Part shown: positions 1 through 8,594 of the stretch, one piece after another
Layout: each line of letters opens with the position of its first letter
Position numbering within the stretch: position 1 is the stretch's first letter
Source: an uncultured Bacteroidota bacterium
GTDB taxonomy: Bacteria > Bacteroidota > Bacteroidia > Flavobacteriales > UBA7312
Length of the DNA stretch: 40,408 nucleotides
NCBI GenBank assembly: GCA_902580855.1
Contig: CACHMF010000012.1
Location: forward strand, 1-40,408
Reading direction: 5' to 3'
The notes under the pieces: generated by a model
What the model was told of the DNA's origin: nothing
What the model saw: only the letters and a program-made list of their open reading frames with translations
The model's database searches: none
Program-made: the position numbers and the translations under genes

Positions 1-184
1 AAATGATGCGCCTTGGTATTTCGAGGAAGATTTTGAGATAAATGGTTTGAGTGTCTCAGAGAATCAGGTAATAGAACTTCCTTATCCAGATTTAGAACAA
101 GGTAGATATCGTTTGGATATTATTGTCCAGGATGTTGATTTATTAGAAAGTAGTGAAAGTCAATACTTTTTTATTTACGAATAA
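1..184 (+). CDS. C-terminal end of an unknown protein (partial)
   Basis: An open frame (first full codon at base 2) runs in from the left edge and stops with TAA at 182-184, giving the last 60 residues of a protein. The tail is acidic and rich in beta-strand-like residues (for example RYRLDIIVQDVDLLESS), as in a small secreted beta-sandwich domain. DUF4625-type lipoproteins of Bacteroidetes end in a similar way, but that link is weak. No start, signal or catalytic motif is visible. A hairpin terminator follows directly at 188-210. Confidence 0.6.
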   Translation, partial: NDAPWYFEEDFEINGLSVSENQVIELPYPDLEQGRYRLDIIVQDVDLLESSESQYFFIYE

Positions 185-187
185 AAC

Positions 188-210
188 AAAAACAGCGATA
201 GCTGTTTTTT
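188..210 (+). terminator. Intrinsic terminator touching the cinA start
   Basis: The stem AAAAACAGC (188-196) pairs perfectly with GCTGTTTTT (201-209) around a GATA loop, and the right arm doubles as the T tract. It lies 4 bases after the stop of the upstream gene. The cinA ATG begins at 211, the base after the T run, so any cinA transcript starting upstream must read through it. Confidence 0.75.
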
Positions 211-1449
211 ATGCAGGCAGATATCATTACCATAGGAGACGAGATTTTGATTGGTCAAATTGTTGATACCAATTCTAAATGGATTGCTAATCAATTAGAA
301 GAAGCAGGTGTAAAAGTGCGTCAAATTACCTCTGTTTCGGATGAGAAAAAGCATATCTTATCAAGCCTTGATTCCGCCCTTATTTCTAGCGACTTAGTGA
401 TTTTAACAGGTGGTTTGGGTCCAACCAATGATGATGTTACAAAATATGCTTTATGTGAGTTTTTTCAAGATGAATTAGTATTTAGAAGTGAAGTATTTGA
501 AGATATAAAAGCACTGTTTGTTAAGCGTGATAGAAGGATAAATTTTTATAACAAAAAGCAAGCAATGGTTCCCAGTCAGTGTCAATTGTTTCGAAATTCG
601 ATAGGAACAGCGCCAGGAATGTGTTTTGAGAAAAACAGAAAGTTAGTTTTATCGCTTCCTGGTGTTCCTTATGAGATGAAACATTTGATGCGGGAATTTC
701 TACCCTTGTTGAAGCAACAGTTTCAATTACCATTTATCATCCACAAAGTAGTATTGTTGAGAGGGATTGTAGAGTCTCATTTAGCAGAGTTGATAGAGCC
801 TTGGGAGAAAGCTCTTCCTAAATTAATCAAATTAGCCTATTTACCCTCAAAAGGTGTAATCAGACTAAGGTTCACAGCTAGGGGCGATGATAAAAGCCTT
901 TTACATGACATAATTAACGATCAAATTGAAAAATTACGAGAAATTGCAGGTAATTATTTTTGTCCCTTTCAAGAATTAAAAATTGAGTTGATTATTGGTG
1001 AGTTGTTAAAAATTAATAAACAAACTTTAGGAACAGCGGAAAGTTGTACTGGAGGAAAAATAGCACATCGTATCACTTCTGTACCAGGAAGTTCTAATTA
1101 TTTTAAAGGGGCTGTGGTAGCTTATTCTGAAGAGATTAAAATAACTGAGTTAGGAGTTGAGTCAACAACAATTGCTCGTAATCACATTGTTAGTAAGGAG
1201 GTTGTAGTAGAGATGGCTCAGGGAGTAAGGAACAAACTAAATGTAGATTATGCATTAGCAACTTCTGGAATAGCAGGTCCAAGTGGAGCTGAAGAAAATA
1301 TACCAATAGGAACGGTTTGTGTAGCTTTAGCAACTCCGAATAATACCATAGCGGAAACTTTTTATATTGAAGGATCTAGGCTAAAAGTAATTGACAAAGC
1401 AACAGAAAAAGCACTATTGATGCTTAAAAAAACTCTTGAAAATAATTAA
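211..1449 (+). CDS. cinA: CinA family protein (NMN deamidase / competence-damage inducible)
   Basis: This 412-residue protein has the usual two-part CinA layout. The N-terminal MoaB/MoCF-like domain (about 1-170) opens with MQADIITIGDEILIGQIVDT and contains the LTGGLGPTNDD motif. The C-terminal CinA domain (about 255-410) contains AESCTGGKIAHRIT and ATSGIAGPSGA, the region carrying nicotinamide-mononucleotide deamidase activity in characterised family members. The expected role is pyridine-nucleotide salvage in the cytoplasm. The start at 211 fits the family N-terminus exactly. It is first in a block that runs on to rpmB. No promoter is visible in the 26 bases between it and the upstream stop, which are filled by a hairpin. 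Confidence 0.93.
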   Translation: MQADIITIGDEILIGQIVDTNSKWIANQLEEAGVKVRQITSVSDEKKHILSSLDSALISSDLVILTGGLGPTNDDVTKYALCEFFQDELVFRSEVFEDIKALFVKRDRRINFYNKKQAMVPSQCQLFRNSIGTAPGMCFEKNRKLVLSLPGVPYEMKHLMREFLPLLKQQFQLPFIIHKVVLLRGIVESHLAELIEPWEKALPKLIKLAYLPSKGVIRLRFTARGDDKSLLHDIINDQIEKLREIAGNYFCPFQELKIELIIGELLKINKQTLGTAESCTGGKIAHRITSVPGSSNYFKGAVVAYSEEIKITELGVESTTIARNHIVSKEVVVEMAQGVRNKLNVDYALATSGIAGPSGAEENIPIGTVCVALATPNNTIAETFYIEGSRLKVIDKATEKALLMLKKTLENN

Positions 1450-1459
1450 AAATCTATTT

Positions 1460-1487
1460 TTTGCAAAAAGAAATAATTCTATATTTG
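1460..1487 (+). promoter_or_regulatory. Promoter of rpmB
   Basis: A TTTG element (1460-1463) and a TATATTTG -7 element (1480-1487) are 16 bases apart, close to the Bacteroidetes housekeeping pattern though the spacing is a little short. The sequence continues as GCAGCCC, which also follows the rpmG promoter. The leader to the rpmB ATG would be about 20-25 bases. Confidence 0.7.
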
Positions 1488-1515
1488 CAGCCCGAAAAAC
1501 TAAAGAATACAAACG

Positions 1516-1755
1516 ATGGCAAGAGTTTGCGATATTACAGGAAAAAAAGTAATGGTTGGAAACAATGTTTCTCACTCTAACAGAAAGACCAAGAGAAGAT
1601 TCTACCCAAACTTACAGACAAAAAAGTTTTTCATTCCAGAAACTGGCGAATGGGTAACATTAAAAGTGTCAGCTAATGCTTTGAGAACAATCAACAAAAA
1701 AGGCATTACAGCTGTGTTAAAAGAAGCTTTAGAAAATGACAACGTATTGTTCTAG
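1516..1755 (+). CDS. rpmB: 50S ribosomal protein bL28
   Basis: The 79-residue basic protein begins [20 protein letters not shown] and continues with [14 protein letters not shown], the standard bL28 signature. The length is normal for the family. It is a structural protein of the large ribosomal subunit. It has its own promoter at 1460-1487 and its own terminator at 1782-1812. In many Bacteroidetes genomes rpmB lies directly before rpmG, whereas here 2.5 kb holding two secreted-protein genes separates them. Confidence 0.97.
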   Translation: MARVCDITGKKVMVGNNVSHSNRKTKRRFYPNLQTKKFFIPETGEWVTLKVSANALRTINKKGITAVLKEALENDNVLF

Positions 1756-1781
1756 AAACAATCGCTCATTTATGATATAAG

Positions 1782-1812
1782 AAAAGTTGTTACCTTTGGT
1801 GACAACTTTTTT
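1782..1812 (+). terminator. Terminator after rpmB
   Basis: The 13-base arm at 1782-1794 pairs with 1798-1810 (one G-T pair) around a TTT loop, and the T run continues to 1812. The next gene starts only 12 bases later, at 1825. Confidence 0.85.
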
Positions 1813-1824
1813 ATTATACAGAAC

Positions 1825-2547
1825 ATGACAAAGAATAGATTATTTCAAATTTTTGGATTTCTTATTATTTCTTCTTTAATTACATCTACTCCTGCGTGTA
1901 AAAAAATAGTACTGGGATGTATGGACCCTGTTGCTTGTAATTATTCGGATGAAGTAACAGAGGATAATGGATCATGTACATATCCTGAAGAAAATTTTGA
2001 TTGTACAGGGGGATGTTTAAATGATCAAGATGGAGATGGAGTTTGTGATGAAAATGAAATTTTAGGATGTATGGATTCTTTGGCTTGTAATTTTGATCCT
2101 AATGCTACAGATCAAATATCAAATAGTTGTGATTATGATTCATGTTTAGGTTGTACAGATGCTAACGCATTTAATTATGACTCCTCAGCTTTAATTGATG
2201 ATGGATCTTGTCAATCAGCGGCTTCTTTAATGTTAAACACCTGGAGTGTTGTCGCTGAGTGTTCGGGTGAATTTATAGGTGGTTTGTTACCAACTGAAAT
2301 TACAATTACTGAAGGTGCTAATGATGGTGATTTGGTGTTAGATTTAGGCACAGATATTATGATTTATGGAACAATTGATATTGATGGTAATATTACAATC
2401 ACTAATCAAGATATTGGTTTTGATATGTTTTCCATTACGGTTAGTGGTAATGGAATATTAGAATCAGAAACATCAGCAGTTATTAATGTTTACTTTTCAT
2501 CATTACTCATAAATGATGACTGTGTCTTAACATTAGGTCCAAGGTAA
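1825..2547 (+). CDS. Lipoprotein with GCTD-type cysteine repeats
   Basis: The 240-residue protein has a lipoprotein signal peptide ending STPAC, with the lipidated cysteine at residue 25, so it should be anchored in the cell envelope. Three cysteine repeats of the form G-C-(M/T)-D-x-x-A-x-N-(Y/F)-(about 10)-S-C lie at about 31-51, 81-102 and 109-129. Between the first two is a calcium-loop-like stretch, DQDGDGVCDENE, resembling thrombospondin type 3 repeats. Residues 130-240 look like a small beta-sandwich. I know this repeat from other marine Bacteroidetes proteins but not with a proven function. The same repeat occurs five times in the protein at 9091-10221. The gene sits in an otherwise conserved ribosomal block, suggesting insertion. 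Confidence 0.8.
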   Translation: MTKNRLFQIFGFLIISSLITSTPACKKIVLGCMDPVACNYSDEVTEDNGSCTYPEENFDCTGGCLNDQDGDGVCDENEILGCMDSLACNFDPNATDQISNSCDYDSCLGCTDANAFNYDSSALIDDGSCQSAASLMLNTWSVVAECSGEFIGGLLPTEITITEGANDGDLVLDLGTDIMIYGTIDIDGNITITNQDIGFDMFSITVSGNGILESETSAVINVYFSSLLINDDCVLTLGPR

Positions 2548-2560
2548 TAATTTATAAAAA

Positions 2561-2576
2561 TCACTTTTAAAAGTGA
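2561..2576. repeat. Perfect 16-base palindrome overlapping a GTG start
   Basis: TCACTTTTAAAAGTGA is self-complementary along its full length and contains the GTG used as start of the M1 peptidase (2573-2575). It could be an operator or an RNA hairpin hiding the start. A chance palindrome in AT-rich DNA is also possible. Confidence 0.5.
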
Positions 2577-4228
2577 ATTTTTCAACAAAAAAAATTGGCC
2601 TATTTATAACTCTAATTTGTAGCTTTTTTGTCTTGAATGCGCAAGATTTTGGAAGAGCAGATAGTTTAAGAGGTTTTTTGTTTCCAGAGCGTAATTGCTT
2701 TGATGTCACTTACTATCATTTAAGTTTAAAAGTAGACCCTCAAGAGAAATTCATCAAAGGGTTCACAGACATTCATTTTGATGCTCTAACAGATTTTGAT
2801 GTTTTACAGATTGACTTATTTGAAAATTTAAAAATTAACCGTATTGAGTTTGAGGATCAAAACTTATCTTATACTAGAGAATATAACGCTGTATTTATCA
2901 GTTTTAATAGGAAAGTTTTTAAAGGAGAAAACACAAGTATTAAGGTTTATTATGAAGGAAATCCAAGAGTAGCTGTACATGCTCCATGGGATGGTGGTTT
3001 TTCCTGGGAAAAAGATAAAAACGGTACAGACTGGATAGGCGTTTCTTGTCAAGGGTTAGGGGCGAGTTCATGGTGGCCTAATAAAGATCATCAGTCGGAT
3101 GAGCCAGATAGCATGTTAATCAGTTGTCAAGTGCCAGGAGGATTACAATGTATTGCGAATGGTAATTTGCGATTTCATGATATGAGGAAGTCTACTATGT
3201 ATTATAATACTTACCATTGGTTTGTGTCTAACCCTATCAATAATTATGATGTGAGTTTAAATATTGGTGATTACACTCATTTTTCGGATGTGTATGTAAG
3301 TGGTCAAGATACATTAGATTTAGATTATTACGTACTTCGATATAATGAAGAGAAAGCAAGAGAACAGTTTCAAGAAGTTAAGCCAATGCTTGAATGTTAT
3401 GAGAAGTTTTTTGGTCCATATCCATTTTGGGAAGATGGTTATGCCTTGGTGGAAACCCCTTATCTAGGCATGGAACATCAAAGTGCGATTGCTTACGGTA
3501 ACAATTATTTACCAGGTTATAAAGGCAATACAAATTTTATTGCTGGCTTAGATTTTGATTATATTATTGTGCATGAAACAGGTCACGAATGGTGGGGGAA
3601 TAGCATTACTGCTAACGATATTTCTGATATGTGGATTCAGGAGACTTTCTGTACTTATTCTGAAGTTCTATTCGTTGAATGTATGTATGGTTATGATACA
3701 ATGATTAAATATGTTGAAAATCAGATGAGAATGATACGTAATGACAAGCCAATTGTGGGAATACCGCACGTACATCGAAAAGGAAGTAGTAGTGATATGT
3801 ATCATAAAGGCAGTGCTGTTTTGCATACAATTCGTAATCTTATAGAAAATGATTCTCTTTGGTATGATTTAATGTTGTCAATGACAGATCATTTCAAACA
3901 CCAAACCATTGATGGAAGAGATGTGCTTAATTATATCAATGAGAAAAGTGGTTATAATCTTGATGAATTGTATGAGCAATACCTCTACACAGCTAATTTA
4001 CCCCAGTTTCAATATAAGATTATAAGTAAAAGAGGAAAAAATTATTTACAATACCGATGGGAGGCAAACGAAAAGTTCGACATGCCAATTAAACTCCGAT
4101 TAAAACCGAATGAGTGGAGTTGGGTCTATCCTAGTAAAGAATGGCAAGAGGAAATGCTTAAGTTGAGTTATGAAGATTTTGAAATTGCTACTCATTTATT
4201 TTTAATGGATGTGAAAAAGCTGAAATAG
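2573..4228 (+). CDS. Secreted M1 family metallopeptidase
   Basis: This 551-residue protein has a signal peptide ending LNAQ (residue 24) and the full zinc-peptidase signature of family M1: HETGH at 334-338, the third zinc ligand Glu at 357 exactly 18 residues later, a GMEH exopeptidase motif at 299-302, and a likely catalytic Tyr at 410 (MYHKGSAVLH). It should remove N-terminal residues from peptides outside the cytoplasm. It is shorter than full aminopeptidase N and lacks its long C-terminal helical domain, as do many Bacteroidetes homologues. The only start between the upstream in-frame stop (2555-2557) and the signal peptide is the GTG at 2573, which lies inside a perfect palindrome. Confidence 0.9.
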   Translation: MNFSTKKIGLFITLICSFFVLNAQDFGRADSLRGFLFPERNCFDVTYYHLSLKVDPQEKFIKGFTDIHFDALTDFDVLQIDLFENLKINRIEFEDQNLSYTREYNAVFISFNRKVFKGENTSIKVYYEGNPRVAVHAPWDGGFSWEKDKNGTDWIGVSCQGLGASSWWPNKDHQSDEPDSMLISCQVPGGLQCIANGNLRFHDMRKSTMYYNTYHWFVSNPINNYDVSLNIGDYTHFSDVYVSGQDTLDLDYYVLRYNEEKAREQFQEVKPMLECYEKFFGPYPFWEDGYALVETPYLGMEHQSAIAYGNNYLPGYKGNTNFIAGLDFDYIIVHETGHEWWGNSITANDISDMWIQETFCTYSEVLFVECMYGYDTMIKYVENQMRMIRNDKPIVGIPHVHRKGSSSDMYHKGSAVLHTIRNLIENDSLWYDLMLSMTDHFKHQTIDGRDVLNYINEKSGYNLDELYEQYLYTANLPQFQYKIISKRGKNYLQYRWEANEKFDMPIKLRLKPNEWSWVYPSKEWQEEMLKLSYEDFEIATHLFLMDVKKLK

Positions 4229-4230
4229 TA

Positions 4231-4261
4231 TTTGTAGATAAGAGAAGTTTGCTTAAATTTG
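4231..4261 (+). promoter_or_regulatory. Promoter of rpmG
   Basis: TTTG (4231-4234), 19 bases, then TAAATTTG (4254-4261) is a near-perfect Bacteroidetes promoter. It is followed by GCAGCCC, as at rpmB. The leader to the rpmG ATG at 4284 is about 16-20 bases. Confidence 0.8.
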
Positions 4262-4283
4262 CAGCCCATTAAAAGAGAGAAAA

Positions 4284-4466
4284 ATGGCTAAGAAAGGAAA
4301 CAGGGTTCAAGTTATTTTAGAGTGCACCGAACATAAAGCAAGCGGAGTGCCAGGAACATCTCGTTACATCACGACAAAAAATAAAAAGAACACACCAGAT
4401 AGAATGGAGTTGAAAAAATACAACCCTATTCTTAAGAAAATGACTATTCACAAAGAGATTAAATAG
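4284..4466 (+). CDS. rpmG: 50S ribosomal protein bL33
   Basis: The 60-residue basic protein starts [20 protein letters not shown] and contains [23 protein letters not shown], with the family's usual length and TSRYxTxKNKxNTPxRxExKKY pattern. It is a large-subunit ribosomal protein. It begins a run with the DUF4295 gene (21-base gap) behind a strong promoter. Only one cysteine is present, so this is not the zinc-binding four-cysteine form. Confidence 0.96.
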   Translation: MAKKGNRVQVILECTEHKASGVPGTSRYITTKNKKNTPDRMELKKYNPILKKMTIHKEIK

Positions 4467-4487
4467 GCAATTAAAAGCTAATGTATT

Positions 4488-4643
4488 ATGGCAAAGAAAG
4501 CAGTAGCATCTTTACAGAAAAGAGGAGCAAAAGATTTCACTAAAGTCATTAAGATGACCAAAAACAAAAAGAATGGTGCTTATTCATTTAAGCAAGAAAT
4601 TGTTCACAAAGATCAGGTAAACGAATTTTTGGCTAAAAAGTAA
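4488..4643 (+). CDS. DUF4295 family small basic protein (ribosome-associated)
   Basis: A short frame of 51 codons starts MAKKAVASLQKRGAKDF and ends VNEFLAKK. It is very lysine-rich. The sequence and its place between rpmG and ftsY match the Bacteroidetes-specific DUF4295 family. I recall that a small extra large-subunit protein of this kind (named bL38) was seen in a Flavobacterium ribosome structure, but I cannot verify that this is the same family. A terminator follows at 4664-4697. Confidence 0.88.
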   Translation: MAKKAVASLQKRGAKDFTKVIKMTKNKKNGAYSFKQEIVHKDQVNEFLAKK

Positions 4644-4663
4644 TCGTTCAAAAAGTATATTTC

Positions 4664-4697
4664 AAAAGCTTCTTTCTATCTTTGAAAGAAGCTTTTT
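4664..4697 (+). terminator. Terminator after the rpmG-DUF4295 unit
   Basis: A 13-base perfect stem (4664-4676 with 4684-4696) around a 7-base loop ends in a T run. ftsY begins 20 bases later with no promoter motif between. Confidence 0.85.
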
Positions 4698-4717
4698 CTA
4701 TTTTTAAGTTTAAATAA

Positions 4718-5665
4718 ATGGGTATTTTCGGATTTTTTTCCAAGGATAAAAAAGACAAGCTAGATAAGGGTTTAGAAAAAACCAAAGAAAATGTATTTGG
4801 TAAATTATCTCGTGCGGTTGCAGGTAAATCTAAGATAGATGATGAGTCTTTGGATGAAATAGAAGAAGCGCTTATCACATCTGATATAGGGGTGGAAACC
4901 ACACTTAAAATCATTGAAAAACTAGAGGGACGTGTTGCTTCTGATAAGTACTTAACTACGACTGAGCTTAACGCGTTTTTAAAAGAAGAGATAGCAAAGC
5001 TTCTTGAAGACAGTTATACAAATGCTGAAGATTTTGTTTTGCCGGATGTTAATAGCCCCTATGTAATCATGGTGGTTGGAGTGAATGGGGTAGGAAAGAC
5101 AACTACAATTGGAAAGTTGGCTCATCAATTCAAGCAATCCGGAAAGAAAGTTGTGTTGGGTGCTGCTGATACATTTCGTGCTGCTGCTGTAGATCAGTTG
5201 GTTATATGGTCTGAAAGAGTTGGGGTGGATATTGTAAAGCAAGAGATGGGTTCGGACCCTGCATCCGTATGCTTTGATACTTTACAATCTGCTAAAGCTA
5301 ATAATGCTGATGTAGTTATTATTGATACCGCTGGCCGATTACATAACAAAGTGAACTTGATGAATGAGTTGTCAAAAATTCGCAATGTAATGGCTAAAGT
5401 TATACCTAGTGCTCCGCATGATGTTATGTTGGTGTTAGATGCTTCAACAGGACAAAATGCGATTGAGCAAGCCAAGCAGTTTACAAAATCTACTGAGGTA
5501 GATTCATTAGCACTCACTAAGCTGGATGGAACAGCTAAAGGAGGAGTTGTGATAGGTATTTCTGATCAATTTAAGATTCCGGTTCGTTATATTGGAGTAG
5601 GGGAAGGAATGGAAGATTTGCAAGTTTTTAATAAACACGAATTTGTCGATTCATTATTCAACTAA
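4718..5665 (+). CDS. ftsY: Signal recognition particle receptor FtsY
   Basis: The 315-residue protein is the SRP receptor GTPase, which brings ribosomes making membrane proteins to the Sec translocon. A short charged N-terminus (1-30) replaces the long acidic domain of E. coli, as is normal in Bacteroidetes. The NG domain follows: P-loop GVNGVGKT at 121-128, then DTFRAAAVDQL, the DTAGR switch, TKLDGTAKGG, and GVGEGMEDLQVF near the end. Its stop codon overlaps the rimO start (TAATG), so the two are probably translated together. Confidence 0.96.
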   Translation: MGIFGFFSKDKKDKLDKGLEKTKENVFGKLSRAVAGKSKIDDESLDEIEEALITSDIGVETTLKIIEKLEGRVASDKYLTTTELNAFLKEEIAKLLEDSYTNAEDFVLPDVNSPYVIMVVGVNGVGKTTTIGKLAHQFKQSGKKVVLGAADTFRAAAVDQLVIWSERVGVDIVKQEMGSDPASVCFDTLQSAKANNADVVIIDTAGRLHNKVNLMNELSKIRNVMAKVIPSAPHDVMLVLDASTGQNAIEQAKQFTKSTEVDSLALTKLDGTAKGGVVIGISDQFKIPVRYIGVGEGMEDLQVFNKHEFVDSLFN

Positions 5666-6975
5666 TGCGTACTAAATCTCTCAAGAAAAATATAATTAAT
5701 GTCATCACCTTAGGGTGTTCTAAAAATATTTACGATTCGGAAGTGTTGATGGGGCAACTCAAGGCGAATGATATGCAGGTCGAACATGAATCTGAAAAGG
5801 ATGATTCGAACATTGTTGTGGTTAATACCTGTGGATTTATTGATAATGCCAAGGAAGAGTCTATCAATACTATTTTGGAACAAGCGCAAAGAAAAGAACT
5901 GGGTGAAATTGATAAACTTTTTGTTACAGGCTGTCTTTCGGAAAGATACAAGCAAGATTTACAAAAGGAAATGCCTAATGTAGATCAGTTTTTTGGTACA
6001 ACTGATTTACCGAAGCTTTTGCAAGCCCTAGGGGCTGATTATAAGCATGAGTTGTTAGGAGATCGATTGACCACAACTCCAAAGCATTATGCGTATTTAA
6101 AAATTGCTGAAGGTTGTGACAGACCTTGTTCGTTTTGCGCTATCCCTTTGATGCGTGGAAAACATAAATCTAAGTCGATTGAAAATTTGGTAAAAGAGGC
6201 AAAGGGTTTAGCTGCCAATGGTGTTAAAGAGTTGATTCTTATTGCACAAGACCTAACTTATTACGGATTGGATTTGTATAAGGAACGTAAATTAGCTGCT
6301 TTGCTTACTACTTTATCAGAAGTGGAAGGAATTGATTGGATTCGTTTGCATTATGCTTTCCCCACAGGATTTCCAGAGGATGTTTTAGAAGTTATTCGAA
6401 CAAATTCAAAAGTGTGTCATTATATTGATATTCCTTTACAGCACATTAGTGATAGTGTCTTGAAATCAATGCGTAGAGGAACATCTCACGCAAAAACAAA
6501 TGCACTGCTTCATAAATTTCGAGAACAGGTGCCAGGGATGGCAATCAGAACCTCTTTAATAGTGGGCTATCCAGGTGAAACTGAAGAAGATTTTCAAGAA
6601 TTAAAAAAGTGGGTATTTGAAACTAAATTTGACAGGTTAGGTGTCTTTACTTACTCTCATGAGGAAAATACACATGCTTTTATTTTAGAAGATGATGTCT
6701 CTGAAGAGGTTAAGCATCAAAGGGCAGAAGAAATTATGGAAGTACAAAGCCAAATTTCTTTTGACTTAAATCAAGAGAAAATAGGGAAATCTTTCAAGGT
6801 GTTATTTGATAGAAAGGAAGGAGATTATTTCATAGGTCGTACCGAATTTGATTCTCCAGATGTTGATAATGAAGTGTTAGTTAAAGCTGATGACACTTAC
6901 ATTCGTATAGGCGATTTTGCACAAATAAAAATTATACATGCTGATCATTACGATTTGTATGGGGAGTTAGTTTAA
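5665..6975 (+). CDS. rimO: Ribosomal protein S12 methylthiotransferase RimO
   Basis: The 436-residue protein is a radical-SAM methylthiotransferase. The N-terminal UPF0004 domain has cluster cysteines 18 (LGCSKN), 56 and 90. The radical-SAM cluster motif is CDRPCSFC at 151-158. A TRAM-like RNA/protein-binding domain closes the C-terminus. It adds a methylthio group to an aspartate of ribosomal protein S12. The sequence CSKNIYDSEVLMGQL near the start favours RimO over the tRNA enzyme MiaB. It overlaps the ftsY stop by one base. Confidence 0.95.
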   Translation: MRTKSLKKNIINVITLGCSKNIYDSEVLMGQLKANDMQVEHESEKDDSNIVVVNTCGFIDNAKEESINTILEQAQRKELGEIDKLFVTGCLSERYKQDLQKEMPNVDQFFGTTDLPKLLQALGADYKHELLGDRLTTTPKHYAYLKIAEGCDRPCSFCAIPLMRGKHKSKSIENLVKEAKGLAANGVKELILIAQDLTYYGLDLYKERKLAALLTTLSEVEGIDWIRLHYAFPTGFPEDVLEVIRTNSKVCHYIDIPLQHISDSVLKSMRRGTSHAKTNALLHKFREQVPGMAIRTSLIVGYPGETEEDFQELKKWVFETKFDRLGVFTYSHEENTHAFILEDDVSEEVKHQRAEEIMEVQSQISFDLNQEKIGKSFKVLFDRKEGDYFIGRTEFDSPDVDNEVLVKADDTYIRIGDFAQIKIIHADHYDLYGELV

Positions 6976-7005
6976 TTGTTTAGATACTTCTTAAGTATTA
7001 CAATT
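6974..7005. terminator. Two-way hairpin between convergent genes
   Basis: AATTGT (6974-6979) pairs with ACAATT (7000-7005), and ATACTT (6984-6989) with AAGTAT (6993-6998) around a CTT loop, with a small unpaired bulge between. It begins inside the rimO stop codon and faces the 7018-8592 gene. It has no strong T tract, so the call is moderate. Confidence 0.4.
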
Positions 7006-7017
7006 CAATAAAGATAG

Positions 7018-8592
7018 TTAATCAAAACAACATTTATATATTTTGGTTTCTAAATCTACGTTTTTGTAATTCAAATATCTCCTAAAAATTAGGTATGATT
7101 TGAGAAGTTTATTTTTAATTTCTACTGGAATATTGTTGTAATTAGACGATGAGCATATGTCAATATAACTCAACATTCTTTTTTCATGAAATTCGATATA
7201 ATCAGCCTTATTTATCAATGCAACTATTTTAGTTTGATTGCTTGTTTTTTGTTCTATGAAAAATAAATTAGAAAAATCTCCATCTGAAGTTGTACTTATG
7301 TTATTATTGAATGTAGTGTTAAATTCGTTATTTGTTTCTTTTATGATAAACTTTGTATCAGTTTTTATATTTACGTTAAGTTGAACAACTAAGTCTTCTA
7401 TGGCTTGTAATTTTAATTCTTTAATCGAAGTATTTGCTCCAGTCGAAACACCAGTAAAATAATCCACTCTTAATGAATCCATGTAAGTGTCATTTGAGAA
7501 AAAATCATATCCCTTTTTCTTTATTTTGTTGAGGGACTTTTTTTCATATTTAAGTATTTTACTTTCGTGTTCAAAATCCTTCAATTTTAGAGATTTAATT
7601 TTATAAATATAGGTTAGACAGTCGTAAAACTTATTATTCGAAAAAGCGTTAATACTGTTTAAATAATACTTGTTTGCTAAGCTATAATTTCTAAAACTAA
7701 TGATTGAATCATATTTTTCTTTTAAAGATGATAATTGTAATAATTCAAAATCTTGACATTTGATTTTTTTACAGTAATTATCATAAGATTTGTATGCGTT
7801 TACTTTATCGTTAGTTTTCAAATAAAATTCAATTAAATATTTATTTTTTGAAATAATTAGGGAATTAAGTCTTCTGGAGTATTCTAACGCTTTTTTATCG
7901 AAATCTTGATAAATATTTTGATGCGTATTTTTATAATGTGTTAATGAGTCTTTCAGCGAAGTTAAACGTTCTATACTTGCGTTTTCAATATTTAACTGAT
8001 CAATTTCTTCTAATATTTTTAATCTTTTACTTAACTCTTTAAAAATGTTGGTAAAGTAATTTTGTATTTTTATATCAGGATTTTCTTGTAGTTTCCAAAT
8101 AAGAAAGTTGTTTTGTAAATAATCAAGTTCGTCATTATTCAAACCATCTTTTATCTGACTTATTTGCTGGGGGATTAAAAGTCTATTTAATTCTTTAAAA
8201 ATAAGTTGTTCAATTTTTTTTTCTTCTAAATCATCAATTGAAACTATTAACTGAAGAAATTTTGAAGATTTATCATTAATTAGTGATTTTTCAATATCAA
8301 TATCGAATTCTCTCAAAATTTTTTCATAGTGGTTACTAAGGTCTCTATCTAAATATTTGCCCTTTGAAAAATGTATGCCTAATTGATGGTATAAATTTTT
8401 ATGTAACTTTTTTGAAGCGTAATCGTAGTTGTTATACTTCGTATAGTCATGAAAGAAAAAGGAGGATGTCGACTTTAATGAGTCAATAAAAAAAGTACTA
8501 ATATTTTCCTTTTCTTGAGATTTACACTCAAATGAAAAAGAAAATATTAGTACAATTGAAGATAATAAAGTTCGATTAAAAAATCTTTCCAA
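7018..8592 (-). CDS. Secreted protein with C-terminal LPP20-like domain
   Basis: The 524-residue protein starts with a signal-like segment (about 1-26, cut probably after CKSQ). Residues 30-370 are mostly helical and lysine/asparagine-rich, with possible tetratricopeptide-like helices at about 260-350. Residues about 375-470 resemble the LPP20 lipoprotein fold: the GVSTGANTSIKELKLQAIED stretch and the following alternating LNVNIKTDTKFI strand match that pattern by eye. It ends abruptly in KIYKCCFD, shorter than LPP20 proteins I know from this phylum, so the C-terminus may be cut short. It is the last gene of a three-gene run, 2 bases after its neighbour. Function unknown. Confidence 0.65.
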   Translation of the reverse strand: MERFFNRTLLSSIVLIFSFSFECKSQEKENISTFFIDSLKSTSSFFFHDYTKYNNYDYASKKLHKNLYHQLGIHFSKGKYLDRDLSNHYEKILREFDIDIEKSLINDKSSKFLQLIVSIDDLEEKKIEQLIFKELNRLLIPQQISQIKDGLNNDELDYLQNNFLIWKLQENPDIKIQNYFTNIFKELSKRLKILEEIDQLNIENASIERLTSLKDSLTHYKNTHQNIYQDFDKKALEYSRRLNSLIISKNKYLIEFYLKTNDKVNAYKSYDNYCKKIKCQDFELLQLSSLKEKYDSIISFRNYSLANKYYLNSINAFSNNKFYDCLTYIYKIKSLKLKDFEHESKILKYEKKSLNKIKKKGYDFFSNDTYMDSLRVDYFTGVSTGANTSIKELKLQAIEDLVVQLNVNIKTDTKFIIKETNNEFNTTFNNNISTTSDGDFSNLFFIEQKTSNQTKIVALINKADYIEFHEKRMLSYIDICSSSNYNNIPVEIKNKLLKSYLIFRRYLNYKNVDLETKIYKCCFD

Positions 8593-8594
8593 TA

